Below are positions 40,504 through 49,999 of a stretch of 64,000 nt of DNA, piece by piece. Positions within the stretch are counted from its first letter, which is position 1. Each line of letters begins with the position of its first letter. Under the pieces are notes generated by a model, which saw only the letters and a list, made by a program, of their open reading frames with translations, was not told the origin of the DNA and did no database searches. The DNA is from Treponema denticola. GTDB lineage: Bacteria; Spirochaetota; Spirochaetia; Treponematales; Treponemataceae. Location: assembly GCF_024181405.1 (NCBI RefSeq), contig NZ_CP051302.1:1240001-1304000 (forward strand), in the 5' to 3' direction. Both the position numbers and the translations under genes were made by a program.

Positions 40504-40777
40504 AATACACCTCTTTTTCCAATCTTGTTGCTCTACGAGCTGAAATAAGCCGTATTTTACCGCGTTCGGTATAACATACAACAACTACAAGAATTCCGTC
40601 AACTGTACCAATTCCCACAAAGCGTTCTTCTTCGACAGAATGATTTATATCATATATTTCGTAAAAATACGGATCATCAAAAACAGGTAAAATTTCCGCA
40701 AAATCAATACCGTACTTTTTTATATTTATATTGTTTTTTTCGTTATCCCATTCGAAACGGCCTGAAGATTCTGTCAT
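40475..40777 (-). CDS. brnT: BrnT-family toxin
   Basis: A 100-residue BrnT. FEWDNEKNNINIKKYGIDFAEILPVFDDPYFYEIYDINHSVEEERFVGIGTVDGILVVVVCYTERGKIRLISARRATRLEKEVYYE contains all family blocks: W-D-x-x-K, the G-I-D/F-F-E-x-A helix, the R-x-x-G motif and R-x-I-S-A-R-x-A. It should be a RelE-fold RNase blocking translation, neutralised by the BrnA-type protein encoded next to it. This is the chromosomal copy; a divergent pair is in integron cassette 15. Confidence 0.92.
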   Translation of the reverse strand: MTESSGRFEWDNEKNNINIKKYGIDFAEILPVFDDPYFYEIYDINHSVEEERFVGIGTVDGILVVVVCYTERGKIRLISARRATRLEKEVYYEKRKTING

Positions 40778-40875
40778 GCTCTACCCTTGATTGTATTTTA
40801 CCTCCTTAAAAAGCATATGTCAAGGCATAATCTAGCTGTTCTCAATAATTACAAAGTTTCGCCGATCCCTAGGTT

Positions 40876-42003
40876 TCAGTCACCTATCTTCGATTTTAAA
40901 TTTTCAAGTTCTTTTTCTTTTGTTTTAGTCTCGGCATCAAGGGTTTTATTGCTATCTTCAAGCTCTAAGCGTTTTGCTTGGATTTCTTTTAATTCGGTTT
41001 CGATATAGTCTTCCAATGACATAGTATCTCCGCCAAGACCGGAATCGAACCTGATTTCTTTTTTTAAAGGGCTTAAAATAAGTTTTATAAAATTTTCGGC
41101 CAGTTTTAAAACGGCATCATTCATAAAATTCGTTTCAAGGCCCTGACTTAAACGGGTTTGGTATTCTTGTTCACATAGATCTGCATATTGATTTGCCTTT
41201 TTTACCTCGGATTGGCCGTTTAAGATATTATAGGTTTTAATATTGTTTTTTATATCAACCCGCCTTATTTCGGCAACTTCTTTTACATGCTTGTTTTTAC
41301 TTGCTCCTAAAAATTTAGGCTGAATATCCTTTATCCAAAGAATATTCGGAAAATCCTTTGATACGGTAATTTTAATTTTTTTTAAATCGACACCGAATTT
41401 TGCATCGATATCGTGGCTTAAAATAACAAGCCCTTCATCATAGTATTGATCGGCCTTTAAACCCATTCCGGTCGAAATACCGCTTAAATTTTTTCGATAT
41501 AAGGTAGTCTGTTTTAAATTCGCTTCCAATAATCCGAGTTCCAATATTTCCTTAAAACTCTGCATATTCAATTGAGTATTTTGTAAAACTCTTAAACTGT
41601 CTTCTAAACCGCTTATTTCGATTGACTGCTTTTGCATGTTTATTTTATTGTCAAGAATTTCTTTTTCCTTTTCTTTTAATTCTTGATTTGCTGCAAGAAG
41701 TTTTATCTGAGCTTTGCGTGCCTCAATTTCGGCAAGCTGGCTGTCAGTTACCTCGTTAACTACCTTTTTATTTACAAAAGAATTAAATGCCGTCATAAGC
41801 GGAATCATTAGAATACAGGATAAAGCTGTTGACAATACTATTGCAAGCACAGCATTTATTTTTCTTAATTTTGTACTTGCAAAAAAGAGCACAAGAACAA
41901 TGCCGATGATACATGCAGCCATGACAAAAAAAGACATAGTCATGCTGACCTTATCCTGCACCCTATAAAAAAACATCGATACACTCATTAAAAAGTTTTC
42001 CAT
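40876..42003 (-). CDS. Membrane-anchored coiled-coil protein of unknown function
   Basis: A 375-residue protein with three hydrophobic segments in residues 1-75 (about 18-42 and 48-72 being clearest) and a long helical coiled-coil region (about 85-145: QLAEIEARKAQIKLLAANQELKEKEKEILDNKINMQKQ). A mixed domain (about 165-250) holds DAKFGVDLKKIKITVSKDF, and a second coiled coil forms the C-terminus. It looks like an envelope-stress sensor or scaffold. It is followed after 5 bp by the glycosyltransferase gene, with which it shares transcription. No family is recognised. Confidence 0.6.
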   Translation of the reverse strand: MENFLMSVSMFFYRVQDKVSMTMSFFVMAACIIGIVLVLFFASTKLRKINAVLAIVLSTALSCILMIPLMTAFNSFVNKKVVNEVTDSQLAEIEARKAQIKLLAANQELKEKEKEILDNKINMQKQSIEISGLEDSLRVLQNTQLNMQSFKEILELGLLEANLKQTTLYRKNLSGISTGMGLKADQYYDEGLVILSHDIDAKFGVDLKKIKITVSKDFPNILWIKDIQPKFLGASKNKHVKEVAEIRRVDIKNNIKTYNILNGQSEVKKANQYADLCEQEYQTRLSQGLETNFMNDAVLKLAENFIKLILSPLKKEIRFDSGLGGDTMSLEDYIETELKEIQAKRLELEDSNKTLDAETKTKEKELENLKSKIGD

Positions 42004-42008
42004 AAAGT

Positions 42009-42749
42009 TTACCCTTTTCTAAACAGTCTATAAAATAAGAGCAAAATATTATACCAAATATAACCGAAAAAAGTAAATATTCTAAAAGGATTTTTAAGCA
42101 CGGGAATTATAAAATCCCATCCGGAATTAAAAAGTTTTTCGGAGGGGCGTTTTTTAAATTTGGAAAAAATATCGATTAGGTTTGCATAGCGGATAAAGAT
42201 TCCGGAATTAAAATGCTCCTTGTTGCGGTAAATCCATTTTCTTCCGCCGGGGACTCCCTTTCCTATAATGACTACGGAAGGAGCTGCTTTTGAAATAGCC
42301 GAAATAATATGGGGCTCCATCGATTTATGATAGTAACCGGCAAAGCGGCCAACCAAGCGCAGCCCGGGAAATGTGCTTCTAACGTTTTTTTCGGCGACGA
42401 GAAGACTTTCCTGCCGGCCTCCGAAAAGATAGAGGCTCTTATAGTGGGAATCTATTACGTTTAGAAAATCTATAACTACCGAAAACTGCTGTCTTCTTAC
42501 GGGGACATCTTTTTTTAAAAAACGGGCACCGCGTATCAGGCTTTTTGAAACAGGCAAACAAAGAGCCGCTTCTTTAACCATATTTCTAAACTCTCCGTTG
42601 CGGCGTGCTCTAAGAACATCCCAGATAGTCATAAAGATAATCTGCTGCGGCCCTTCTTTATTTAAAAGAGACATCACGGTTTCTTCTATATCTTCTTCAT
42701 GTAAAACATCAAGCGGAACATTTAAAAAATTAATTCTTTTTACAGCCAC
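42009..42749 (-). CDS. WecG/TagA/CpsF-family glycosyltransferase
   Basis: A 246-residue GT26 enzyme. VKRINFLNVPLDVLHEEDIEETVMSLL is the usual opening, and LYLFGGRQESLLVAEKNVRSTFPGLRLVGRFAGYY plus PSVVIIGKGVPGGRKWIYRN form the nucleotide-sugar domain. The usual G-x-P-x-Q-E motif is changed to GVPGGRKW. The enzyme would add a ManNAc- or similar residue to a lipid-linked precursor. The C-terminal region (about 190-246) has a hydrophobic patch for membrane contact. It overlaps the end of the RsmE gene by 20 bp, so its start may lie a few codons later. Confidence 0.85.
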   Translation of the reverse strand: MAVKRINFLNVPLDVLHEEDIEETVMSLLNKEGPQQIIFMTIWDVLRARRNGEFRNMVKEAALCLPVSKSLIRGARFLKKDVPVRRQQFSVVIDFLNVIDSHYKSLYLFGGRQESLLVAEKNVRSTFPGLRLVGRFAGYYHKSMEPHIISAISKAAPSVVIIGKGVPGGRKWIYRNKEHFNSGIFIRYANLIDIFSKFKKRPSEKLFNSGWDFIIPVLKNPFRIFTFFGYIWYNILLLFYRLFRKG

Positions 42750-43503
42750 CTTTTTCCTCCATTATAACCTGAGCGGCCGCAATCGAATAAATTGCAGCCG
42801 TTTCGGCACGGAGCACATTTGTATTAAAATGCACTTCTTCAAATTTATGTTCTTTTAAAAATTCAATTTCTTTAGAACCTATGCCGCCCTCGCAGCCTAT
42901 AGCAAGCACTATCACCTCGGTCTCGGCCGATAAGCAGTCAAAAAAACTAAACGAGCCTACCTTTTTTTCACTCAGCATTATAAAAGCGGTTTTCCTGTTC
43001 GCCGTATAGTCCAAAACCGAATCCAAAGCCGCTTTCAATTCTTGGGCAGGAAGAATTTTAGTATTTACAACGGAACCTGACTGCTGTCTTGCCTCTCTGA
43101 TAATACGCTCGCACCTTTCGGTTTGATTTATGTTTTCTTTTTTTACAACAGAGAATTCTCCCAAAACAGGAACAATAAGCGAACAGCCGGCTTCTGCAGC
43201 CTGCCTCACTGCAATATCCATGTGATTCCCCTTTATAAGCCATTGCATTAAAATAATTTCTGCACGGGGTTTATAAGGTTCCGCATCAAAGGCAAATTCT
43301 TCCTTTAAGAGCCTAAGCTCTATATATTTTTTTTCGGTATTAATTTTAAAAACTTCAGCCGAGGCAGGCTTAACTCCATTTAAAGAAATCTTTAAAACCT
43401 GCCCTTCTTTAATTCTCCGCACGGAAACAAGATAGTTATAATCTTTTTTATCGAGCCGGATTATATCCTTATCCGGCCCTGCGGAAACAATCAGCTGCTT
43501 CAT
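42730..43503 (-). CDS. rsmE: 16S rRNA (uracil-1498-N3)-methyltransferase RsmE
   Basis: A 257-residue SPOUT methyltransferase. The PUA-like N-terminal domain includes YNYLVSVRRIKEGQVLKISLNG, and the knot-forming C-terminal SAM site is IGCEGGIGSKEIEFLKEHKFEEVHFNTNVLRAETAAIYSIAA. It methylates U1498 of 16S rRNA in the assembled 30S subunit. Members usually have G-P-E-G-G; here it is C-E-G-G. The gene begins at the stop of the C-terminal protease gene (1-bp overlap). Confidence 0.92.
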   Translation of the reverse strand: MKQLIVSAGPDKDIIRLDKKDYNYLVSVRRIKEGQVLKISLNGVKPASAEVFKINTEKKYIELRLLKEEFAFDAEPYKPRAEIILMQWLIKGNHMDIAVRQAAEAGCSLIVPVLGEFSVVKKENINQTERCERIIREARQQSGSVVNTKILPAQELKAALDSVLDYTANRKTAFIMLSEKKVGSFSFFDCLSAETEVIVLAIGCEGGIGSKEIEFLKEHKFEEVHFNTNVLRAETAAIYSIAAAQVIMEEKGGCKKN

Positions 43504-44999
43504 TATTTTTTATCTTCGGTTTTTGCCTTTTCTTCAGTTCGAGCTTTTTCTTCCTCCTGCATCTCAAAAAGAGTCTTCGTAGTTTTACAAAGAGCATTTA
43601 CATCCTTTGTTCTTAAAAGATTTATTGCTGCCTGCAGCTGCTCATCATCTTCATCTATAACGGGACTTTCGTGAGAGCGGTAGTATTCAACTTTTACAAG
43701 ACTTAAAATCAGCTCATGTCTTACATTGTATTCTTTACCAAGCTTTTTAGAAAAATCTACCATTTCATTTTTTGAAATAGAAGGCTTGCCCCTTGTAAAG
43801 TTTGCAATCTTAGAAGTCTTTAAAAGCTCAAGCACGCTCTTTTCTTCATCGGGTGTAAAACTAGGCCTTTTAACTTCCAAGTCGGGAAGGATTCCCTGCT
43901 TATTTATATTTGCCCCGCTAGGAGAATAGTATCTTGCTATGGTAAGCTTCACAAGCTCCTTTTCGCTCAAATGAACAACGCTTTGCACCAAGCCCTTGCC
44001 GTAAGAGCGGGTTCCTACAAGATAGGCTCTCTTATGATCCTTTAAGGCACCTGCCACAATTTCGGAAGCGCTTGCAGAACCTTCATTTATGAGAACAACT
44101 ATGGGCATATCTTTAGGAAGTTTTTTTACGAATCGGCGGACATTATAAGTTTCGCTTGTGTTGCGGGCTCTTCCCTTTGTCGAAACCACAACACCCGATT
44201 CTAAAAAGATACTCGCTACATCAATAGAGCTTGTAATCAAACCTCCGGGATTATTCTTTAAATCAAAGATCAGCTTTGTACAGCCTTCTTCTTGTAATTT
44301 TTCTATAGCCTCGGTTATTCGTTTTGCCGAATTAGGATTAAACTCTATTAAACGGATATAGGCAATATCCTTTCCGATTTTTGTATACTTTATGGTAGGA
44401 ACTTCAATTATTGCTCGTGTCAGTGTAAGATCAAACTTTAGGTTTTTTCCTCTAAGAACTTTTATTGTAACCTGAGTACCTTCTTTCCCCCGAAGCATAT
44501 TTAAAACATCCTCCTGGGTAATCTCTTCGGTTTTTACTCCGTCGATTTCGATAATATAGTCTCCCGGTTGAAGTCCGGCCTTCCAACCCGGAGTCCCCTC
44601 AATAGGGCTTGCAACTTCAACATAGGCAGGACGCTCAGGGGTAGATACATTCGGTTTTGTAATATGAACACCTATACCTCCAAAAACACCGGTTGTAGTA
44701 TCCTCCAAATCATGACCCGCCGTCGTATCCTTAAAAATATAAGAGGTATAAGGGTCTTGAAGAGAATTAAGCATCCCTTCCATAGCCCCCTTATATAAAA
44801 CGGCAGGATCTATTTCATCTACATAATTTTCTTGAAGAAGTTTGTACACGGATTCAAGATATCGTAAATTTACATCGGCATTACCTGCATCGGATTCTGA
44901 ATTAGATGTTGCAGGAGCCCTCTGCGGCATAAAAAAAATAGCCGCCAACAGAAGAGTTAAAAAGATAATAGTATTTATCCAAGTTATTCTTTTATTCAT
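43503..44999 (-). CDS. S41-family C-terminal processing peptidase
   Basis: A 498-residue periplasmic serine protease. It has an N-terminal anchor (about 6-25), the YVDEIDPAVLYKGAMEGMLNSLQDPYTSYI dimer segment, a PDZ domain (about 95-185, IGVHITKP...GWKAGLQPGDYIIEIDG) and the S41 core with catalytic Ser in INEGSASASEIVAGAL and Lys in GTRSYGKGLVQS. It cleaves proteins near their C-terminus and may trim envelope proteins or penicillin-binding proteins. The acidic, lysine-rich tail (KARTEEKAKTEDKK) is a local extension. Confidence 0.93.
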   Translation of the reverse strand: MNKRITWINTIIFLTLLLAAIFFMPQRAPATSNSESDAGNADVNLRYLESVYKLLQENYVDEIDPAVLYKGAMEGMLNSLQDPYTSYIFKDTTAGHDLEDTTTGVFGGIGVHITKPNVSTPERPAYVEVASPIEGTPGWKAGLQPGDYIIEIDGVKTEEITQEDVLNMLRGKEGTQVTIKVLRGKNLKFDLTLTRAIIEVPTIKYTKIGKDIAYIRLIEFNPNSAKRITEAIEKLQEEGCTKLIFDLKNNPGGLITSSIDVASIFLESGVVVSTKGRARNTSETYNVRRFVKKLPKDMPIVVLINEGSASASEIVAGALKDHKRAYLVGTRSYGKGLVQSVVHLSEKELVKLTIARYYSPSGANINKQGILPDLEVKRPSFTPDEEKSVLELLKTSKIANFTRGKPSISKNEMVDFSKKLGKEYNVRHELILSLVKVEYYRSHESPVIDEDDEQLQAAINLLRTKDVNALCKTTKTLFEMQEEEKARTEEKAKTEDKK

Positions 45000-45047
45000 C
45001 TTTCTATTTTGAACTATATTGTAAATTTGTCAATAGGGTAAAGAATT

Positions 45048-45773
45048 TTAACCTTTGATCAGTTCTATCAGCTCGTCCCAATCGCTTATTTTGGTAAATT
45101 CAAAATCGGGAGAAATATGGTTTTCGTTGTCATAGGGACAGGCAAAACTGCTTGTATATAAGACAGGTTTTATTCCGAGAGCAGCTGAGCCTATAACATC
45201 GGCTCGCGGGTTGTCTCCGCAATACCACACCTCATCGGCGGAAAGGCAGGCTTTTTTTAAGGCTGCTTCAAAAAGAAGGCAATCGGGCTTTCTAAACCCG
45301 TACTCACTCGAAGCTATTATAAATTCGAATTTGTTTCGCGGAAGATATTTATTTATTCTTGCAGTCAGGGCTTTTTCCGAAAAAGCAATATTGCTTATGA
45401 CGGCAGTTCTGATATTTTTGGCTTCCAAAAAGAGCAGAAGTTTTTCGATATTGGGCATTGCCCTGCATGGTGCCAGAGCTTCCCAAAAAAGGATTTCCAG
45501 CTCCGTGTAGGATAGGTTAAATTCTACATTAAGGATTTGAAAAAGACAATTATAAAAATTATGAGTGTGTATTTCTACATCGTTTTGTAAAGCCCGCGAT
45601 TTTACCTTCTCAAAAATAGCCATTCCCTTTTCATAAAAGGTAATAAAATCTATTTTATCGGGATTTTTATGAATTTGAGCATAAAGAGCCTTATAGGCTC
45701 TTTCCAAATCAAGCTCTTTTTCATAAATAAGAGTATTCCCGTAATCGAATATAATCATCGCAGGGCTTTTCAT
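45048..45773 (-). CDS. HAD-superfamily hydrolase
   Basis: A 241-residue HAD phosphatase. MIIFDYGNTLIYEKELD (motif I D), IRTAVISNIAFSEKALT (motif II S) and FRKPDCLLFEAALKKACLSADEVWYCGDNPRADVIGSAALGIKPV (motifs III and IV) are in order, and a helical cap lies between motifs I and II. It may dephosphorylate a sugar or nucleotide. The ATG at 45773 (MKSPAMIIFD) is chosen because motif I must be near the N-terminus; the long frame upstream overlaps ettA. It follows ettA by 13 bp. Confidence 0.85.
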   Translation of the reverse strand: MKSPAMIIFDYGNTLIYEKELDLERAYKALYAQIHKNPDKIDFITFYEKGMAIFEKVKSRALQNDVEIHTHNFYNCLFQILNVEFNLSYTELEILFWEALAPCRAMPNIEKLLLFLEAKNIRTAVISNIAFSEKALTARINKYLPRNKFEFIIASSEYGFRKPDCLLFEAALKKACLSADEVWYCGDNPRADVIGSAALGIKPVLYTSSFACPYDNENHISPDFEFTKISDWDELIELIKG

Positions 45774-45786
45774 AGGGTTAAGCCGT

Positions 45787-47535
45787 CTACCTTTCAAGCT
45801 TTCTGTAAACGCCTCTGTGGGGAGTATCGGCATCCTTACCGTATTTTTCGCGTCTCCATTCGGCGTATTCCGTCCAGTTGCCGTCAAACCATACAACTTC
45901 TCCGTCAGCTTCGAAGGCCAAGATATGGGAGCAAACTCTGTCCAAAAACCAGCGGTCATGGCTTATGACGAGGACTGAACCTGCAAAACTTTCAAGGGCT
46001 TCTTCCAAAGCTCGAAGGGTGGTAACATCCAAATCGTTTGTAGGCTCGTCTAGCATTAAAACATTTCCGCCTTCTTTTAGCATCATAGCCAAATTGAGTC
46101 TGTTCCTCTCTCCGCCTGAAAGTACACCTACCTTGCGGGACTGGTCTTGCCCCGAAAAGTTAAACCAAGAACAATAAGCCCTTGAGTTTACCTCGCGTAC
46201 ACCGGAAGAACCGTCCGAGGCTCCCAGCTTTATAATATCAAGCCCGTCTGAAAGCTGCTCCCAAACGGTCTTGTTAGGATCGAGTTTTTCTCTTGTCTGA
46301 TCTACATAGCAAAGTTTTACCGAATCCCCTATTTTGATTTCACCCTCATCGGGTTTTACGATCTGCCTTTTTTGATCGGCTCCTTCCGGGGTTTCAAAAC
46401 CTGCAGCCCCGACTATCATCTTAAAGAGGGTTGTCTTACCGGCACCGTTCGGACCTATAATACCGACTATTGCTCCCGCAGGAACCGAAAAATTAAGTTT
46501 ATCAAAGAGGATTCTGTCGCCGTAATGCTTTGCGGCATTTTTAACATCTATAACCAAGTTCCCCAGCCTCGGTCCCGGCGGAATGGTAATCTGAGAATCC
46601 TTTATTTTTTCCTTTGAGCCTTGGGCTAAAAGTTTTTCGTACTCGTTGATACGGGCCTTGCTTTTGGCATGTCTTCCCTTGGGGCTCATACCAATCCATT
46701 CAAGCTCCCGTTTTAAAGCCTTTTGGCGTTCCGTTTCTCCCTTTTCTTCAAGGGCAAGTCTTTTTTGTTTTTGATCTAGCCAGCTTGAATAATTGCCCTT
46801 CCACGGAATGCCCTCTCCGCGGTCAAGTTCCAATATCCAGCCTGCAACATTATCCAAAAAATAGCGGTCGTGGGTTACGCAGATAATTGTTCCTGCATAT
46901 TGATGAAGATGCCTCTCAAGCCATGCTACCGTTTCTGCATCCAAGTGGTTGGTAGGTTCGTCCAATAAAAGAATGTCAGGCTTTTGAAGAAGGAGCCTGC
47001 AAAGGGCAACCCGTCTTTTTTCTCCCCCTGAAAGCACATCGATTACCTGATCGGCGGGCGGACATCGCAAGGCTTCCATAGCAAGGTCAAGACGGCTGTC
47101 CAAATTCCAAGCATCTGTTGCATCCAGCTTTTCCTGCACCTTGGCCTGTTTTTCCATCAGTTTATCCATATCGGCATCGGGATCGCCGAATGCCTCGTTT
47201 ATCTTGTCGAATTCCGCAAGAAGGTCTACCAATTCCTGAACCCCCTCCGAAACAACCTCGCGAACGGTCTTGCCGCTTTGAAGCTGGGGCTCCTGTTCAA
47301 GATAGCCTATAGTATAGCCTGGCGCCGAAGAAACTTCGCCCGTATAATCCCCGTCAATCCCTGCCATAATACGCAAGAGACTTGACTTACCGGATCCGTT
47401 AGAACCTATAACACCTATTTTTGCACCGTAAAAATAAGAAAGGCTTATATCCTTTAAAACCTGTTTTGTTCCATGGGTTCTTGAAACCCTATCCATCGTG
47501 TAAATAATCTTTTTATCGTCTACTGTCTTTGCCAT
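45787..47535 (-). CDS. ettA: Energy-dependent translational throttle protein EttA (ABC-F)
   Basis: A 582-residue ABC-F protein with two ABC domains. Walker A motifs are IGSNGSGKSS (about 40) and IGPNGAGKTT (about 359); signatures are LSGGEKRRVALC and LSGGERNRLNL; Walker B motifs are LLLDEPTNHLD and LMLDEPTNDLD. EttA gates ribosomal entry into elongation according to ATP/ADP. The arm and linker (GSKEKIKDSQITIPPGPRLG) match EttA. Upstream, TTTGAT is only a weak -35-like match. The gene is followed by the HAD gene. Confidence 0.93.
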   Translation of the reverse strand: MAKTVDDKKIIYTMDRVSRTHGTKQVLKDISLSYFYGAKIGVIGSNGSGKSSLLRIMAGIDGDYTGEVSSAPGYTIGYLEQEPQLQSGKTVREVVSEGVQELVDLLAEFDKINEAFGDPDADMDKLMEKQAKVQEKLDATDAWNLDSRLDLAMEALRCPPADQVIDVLSGGEKRRVALCRLLLQKPDILLLDEPTNHLDAETVAWLERHLHQYAGTIICVTHDRYFLDNVAGWILELDRGEGIPWKGNYSSWLDQKQKRLALEEKGETERQKALKRELEWIGMSPKGRHAKSKARINEYEKLLAQGSKEKIKDSQITIPPGPRLGNLVIDVKNAAKHYGDRILFDKLNFSVPAGAIVGIIGPNGAGKTTLFKMIVGAAGFETPEGADQKRQIVKPDEGEIKIGDSVKLCYVDQTREKLDPNKTVWEQLSDGLDIIKLGASDGSSGVREVNSRAYCSWFNFSGQDQSRKVGVLSGGERNRLNLAMMLKEGGNVLMLDEPTNDLDVTTLRALEEALESFAGSVLVISHDRWFLDRVCSHILAFEADGEVVWFDGNWTEYAEWRREKYGKDADTPHRGVYRKLER

Positions 47536-47674
47536 GGTGTCAGTCTATCAAAGAACCGCTAAAAAAGCAAGGGGAAGAGAAAAAGGAAGGTAAGAATTAA
47601 AGCCGATAAATTTATCTTCCGAAAATAAAATAGAGCTGTAGTTTTTTTTAGTTTATTTTAAAAGGGGAAATAAG

Positions 47675-48118
47675 ATGCTTCATAAGATTGTTTTTCAGGA
47701 TAATTTGTTTCAAATAACCAGAATGTTGGACGTAATAAAGGACGGTCTTAATTTAGACCTTTCCGAAAGTATTTTTGCAGATAAGATGATGAGAGATATT
47801 TTATTTTTTGATGCGGCTCTTCAAAAACTCTTCAATCAGATAGAGCCTCAATCCCACTTGCCTGATTATATAGATACAATGAACTGTCTTTATTTTTGCA
47901 TCAAAAAATATATGAGCGTTTTAAAACTCATCCTAACCGAAAAACTTGGAAGCGAATCTATTTTTAACACGGAAAAAACCCGTATTGAAGGTATCTACAA
48001 AAAGCATCAGGATTTTCTCGGCAAAATAAATATAGATATTTCCTATACGAATGTTGAAAATGAAACCTACAACATAGTTTCTCAAAATGAACTTTCAGAG
48101 TTATTGAACTTAGGATAG
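47675..48118 (+). CDS. Conserved helical protein of unknown function
   Basis: A 147-residue, mostly alpha-helical, soluble protein: MLHKIVFQDNLFQITRMLDVIKDGLNLDLSESIFADKMMRDILFFDAALQKLFNQIE is a probable helical bundle, and the acidic C-terminal third is less structured. AGGGG lies 9 nt before the ATG. The gene is followed by the rsmD promoter and is probably transcribed separately. No family is recognised; no metal or catalytic motifs are seen. Confidence 0.65.
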   Translation: MLHKIVFQDNLFQITRMLDVIKDGLNLDLSESIFADKMMRDILFFDAALQKLFNQIEPQSHLPDYIDTMNCLYFCIKKYMSVLKLILTEKLGSESIFNTEKTRIEGIYKKHQDFLGKINIDISYTNVENETYNIVSQNELSELLNLG

Positions 48119-48132
48119 GTCTGTGCTATAAT
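48104..48132 (+). promoter_or_regulatory. Promoter of rsmD
   Basis: TTGAAC (48104-48109), 17-nt spacer, TATAAT (48127-48132). The start codon begins 7 nt after the -10, which puts the expected +1 at the A of the ATG. Confidence 0.7.
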
Positions 48133-48139
48133 TATTCCC

Positions 48140-48691
48140 ATGAGAATAACCGGCGGCAGTTTAAAAAACAGGCAGGTAGAATGCCCCAAGGGGATAATAC
48201 GCCCCGCAATGGACAGAATGAGGGAGTCTGTTTTTTCCATACTTGGAGACCTTTCAGGTCTTTCTTTTTTAGACCTTTTTACGGGCTCAGGAGTCTGCGG
48301 TTTGGAAGCCTACTCGCGCGGAGCCTACCCTGTCTACCTTGTAGAAAAAGATGCCGATAAATTCCCCGTTTTATTAAAAAATGTTTCAATGGCAGATAAA
48401 AAGCTTGAATGTAAAAGGATGCCTGCAGAAACATTTATAAAAAGAGCTAAGGAATCCTTTGATATTATCTACCTCGACCCTCCTTTCCCCTATAAATTTC
48501 ACATAGAACTTCTCGAAAAAATAGCAGAATCAAAAATATTAAAAGAAGGAGGCCTTGTGATGATGCACAGGCCATCCGAAAAGGCTATGCCTCAAACAAT
48601 AGGCTCTTTGACAAAAAGCGATGAAAGAGTATATGGAAGATCTATCGTGGACTTTTATCGTAAAAAAATTCTGGGAGGAAATGATGTTTAA
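48140..48691 (+). CDS. rsmD: 16S rRNA (guanine-966-N2)-methyltransferase RsmD
   Basis: A 183-residue Rossmann-fold methyltransferase. MRITGGSLKNRQVECPKGIIRPAMDRMRESVFSIL is the N-terminal binding region, LDLFTGSGVCGLEAYSRGA the SAM motif I, and DIIYLDPPFPY the catalytic N/D-P-P-F/Y motif. It methylates G966 of 16S rRNA in the 30S subunit. No ribosome binding site is present and the promoter places +1 at the ATG, so the mRNA is probably leaderless. Its stop overlaps the start of the next gene by 8 bp. Confidence 0.93.
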   Translation: MRITGGSLKNRQVECPKGIIRPAMDRMRESVFSILGDLSGLSFLDLFTGSGVCGLEAYSRGAYPVYLVEKDADKFPVLLKNVSMADKKLECKRMPAETFIKRAKESFDIIYLDPPFPYKFHIELLEKIAESKILKEGGLVMMHRPSEKAMPQTIGSLTKSDERVYGRSIVDFYRKKILGGNDV

Positions 48692-49967
48692 GTTAAAAGA
48701 AAATTTTTTACTTGGGGTTGCTACGGCTTCTACCCAGATTGAGGGAGGAAGGGTAAACTCCAACTGGAACGATTTTTGTGACCGCAAAATGACAAATGAC
48801 GGCTCCGATGTCGCCCGTGCAAATATGCACTATGAAAAGGTTAAAGAAGACACCAAACTTTTAAAAAAGATGGGGATTCAAACTTACCGCATGTCCTTAG
48901 AATGGGCACGCATTGAGCCTGAAAAAGGAAAGTTTGACACTAAAGCCATTGACCACTACAAGGAAGAATTAAGCCTTTTAAAAAAAGCAGGTATAAGACC
49001 CTTAATAAGCCTTTACCACTTCAGCCATCCCATGTGGTTTGAGAATTCGGGAGGCTTTACAAAAAAAGAAAATGTCGAAGTTTTTTTAAATTATGTAAAG
49101 ACCTGCATAAGCGCGCTTGGAAATCTTTGCAGCGACTATGTTACAATAAATGAACCGAATGTTTATGCAGTTCAGTCCTTCTTTTTAGGTCTTTGGCCGC
49201 CCGAAAAAAAATCGATTGCAAAAACTTTAAAGGTAATGAATATCCTCATAGCAGCACACTGCAAAGCCTACGATTTAATCCATGAAATACGCAAAGAAAA
49301 AGGCCTTACGGACACAAGGGTAAGCTTTGCCCACCACATGCAGGCCTTCCATCCAAAGGATAAAAATAGAAAAGCCGATCAAAGGGCGGCAAAAAGAATA
49401 AGCAAAATTTTCCAAGACGGAATTATGGAAGCCTGTTTTAAAGGAGAGTTTTCATTCCCATTTAAAAATATCCTAAACATAAAAAAGAAAAACTATGTAG
49501 ATTTTATAGCTATCAACTATTATTCAAGGCAGGCAGTAAGGGGACTTTCTTACAAGGCCTTTGAAAACACACCTAAAAACGATTTAGGCTGGGATATTTA
49601 TCCCTTGGGCCTAATCGAGTGCGCTCAAACCTGCTATAACTGCCTTCCCCTTCCGATAGTCATAAGCGAAAACGGAACCTGCGACAATAAGGATGAGTTT
49701 AGATGCCGCTATATTTATGATCACCTAAAGCTTATAAGCGAATCTCCCCTCCCCTTTGAAGCCTATTATCATTGGTGCTTTATCGACAACTTCGAGTGGA
49801 AAGAAGGAGAATCCGCCCGTTTCGGCCTTGTGCACTGTAATTACGAAACTCAAGAAAGGACCATCAAAAAAAGCGGGGAATTCTACAGCAAAATGATCAA
49901 GAAAAGAGGTGTCGATAAATCGATGGTAGAAAAATATGTTGAACCTTGTAAGTATAACGTAAAGTAA
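48684..49967 (+). CDS. Glycoside hydrolase family 1 (beta-glucosidase-like)
   Basis: A 427-residue GH1 enzyme. MFKLKENFLLGVATASTQIEGG is the usual N-terminal motif; YVTINEPNVYA carries the acid/base Glu and VISENGTCD the nucleophile Glu; YHWCFIDNFEWKEGESARFGLVHCNYETQER is the aglycone-binding end. It hydrolyses beta-glucosides or 6-phospho-beta-glucosides in the cytoplasm; no phosphotransferase-system genes are nearby, so the substrate is open. The ATG at 48684 is chosen because GGGAGG precedes it and because it overlaps the rsmD stop by 8 bp. The earlier frame is inside rsmD. Confidence 0.92.
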   Translation: MFKLKENFLLGVATASTQIEGGRVNSNWNDFCDRKMTNDGSDVARANMHYEKVKEDTKLLKKMGIQTYRMSLEWARIEPEKGKFDTKAIDHYKEELSLLKKAGIRPLISLYHFSHPMWFENSGGFTKKENVEVFLNYVKTCISALGNLCSDYVTINEPNVYAVQSFFLGLWPPEKKSIAKTLKVMNILIAAHCKAYDLIHEIRKEKGLTDTRVSFAHHMQAFHPKDKNRKADQRAAKRISKIFQDGIMEACFKGEFSFPFKNILNIKKKNYVDFIAINYYSRQAVRGLSYKAFENTPKNDLGWDIYPLGLIECAQTCYNCLPLPIVISENGTCDNKDEFRCRYIYDHLKLISESPLPFEAYYHWCFIDNFEWKEGESARFGLVHCNYETQERTIKKSGEFYSKMIKKRGVDKSMVEKYVEPCKYNVK

Positions 49968-49999
49968 ATTTATCAAAAGCCTTTGCGTTCTTGGAGCGC

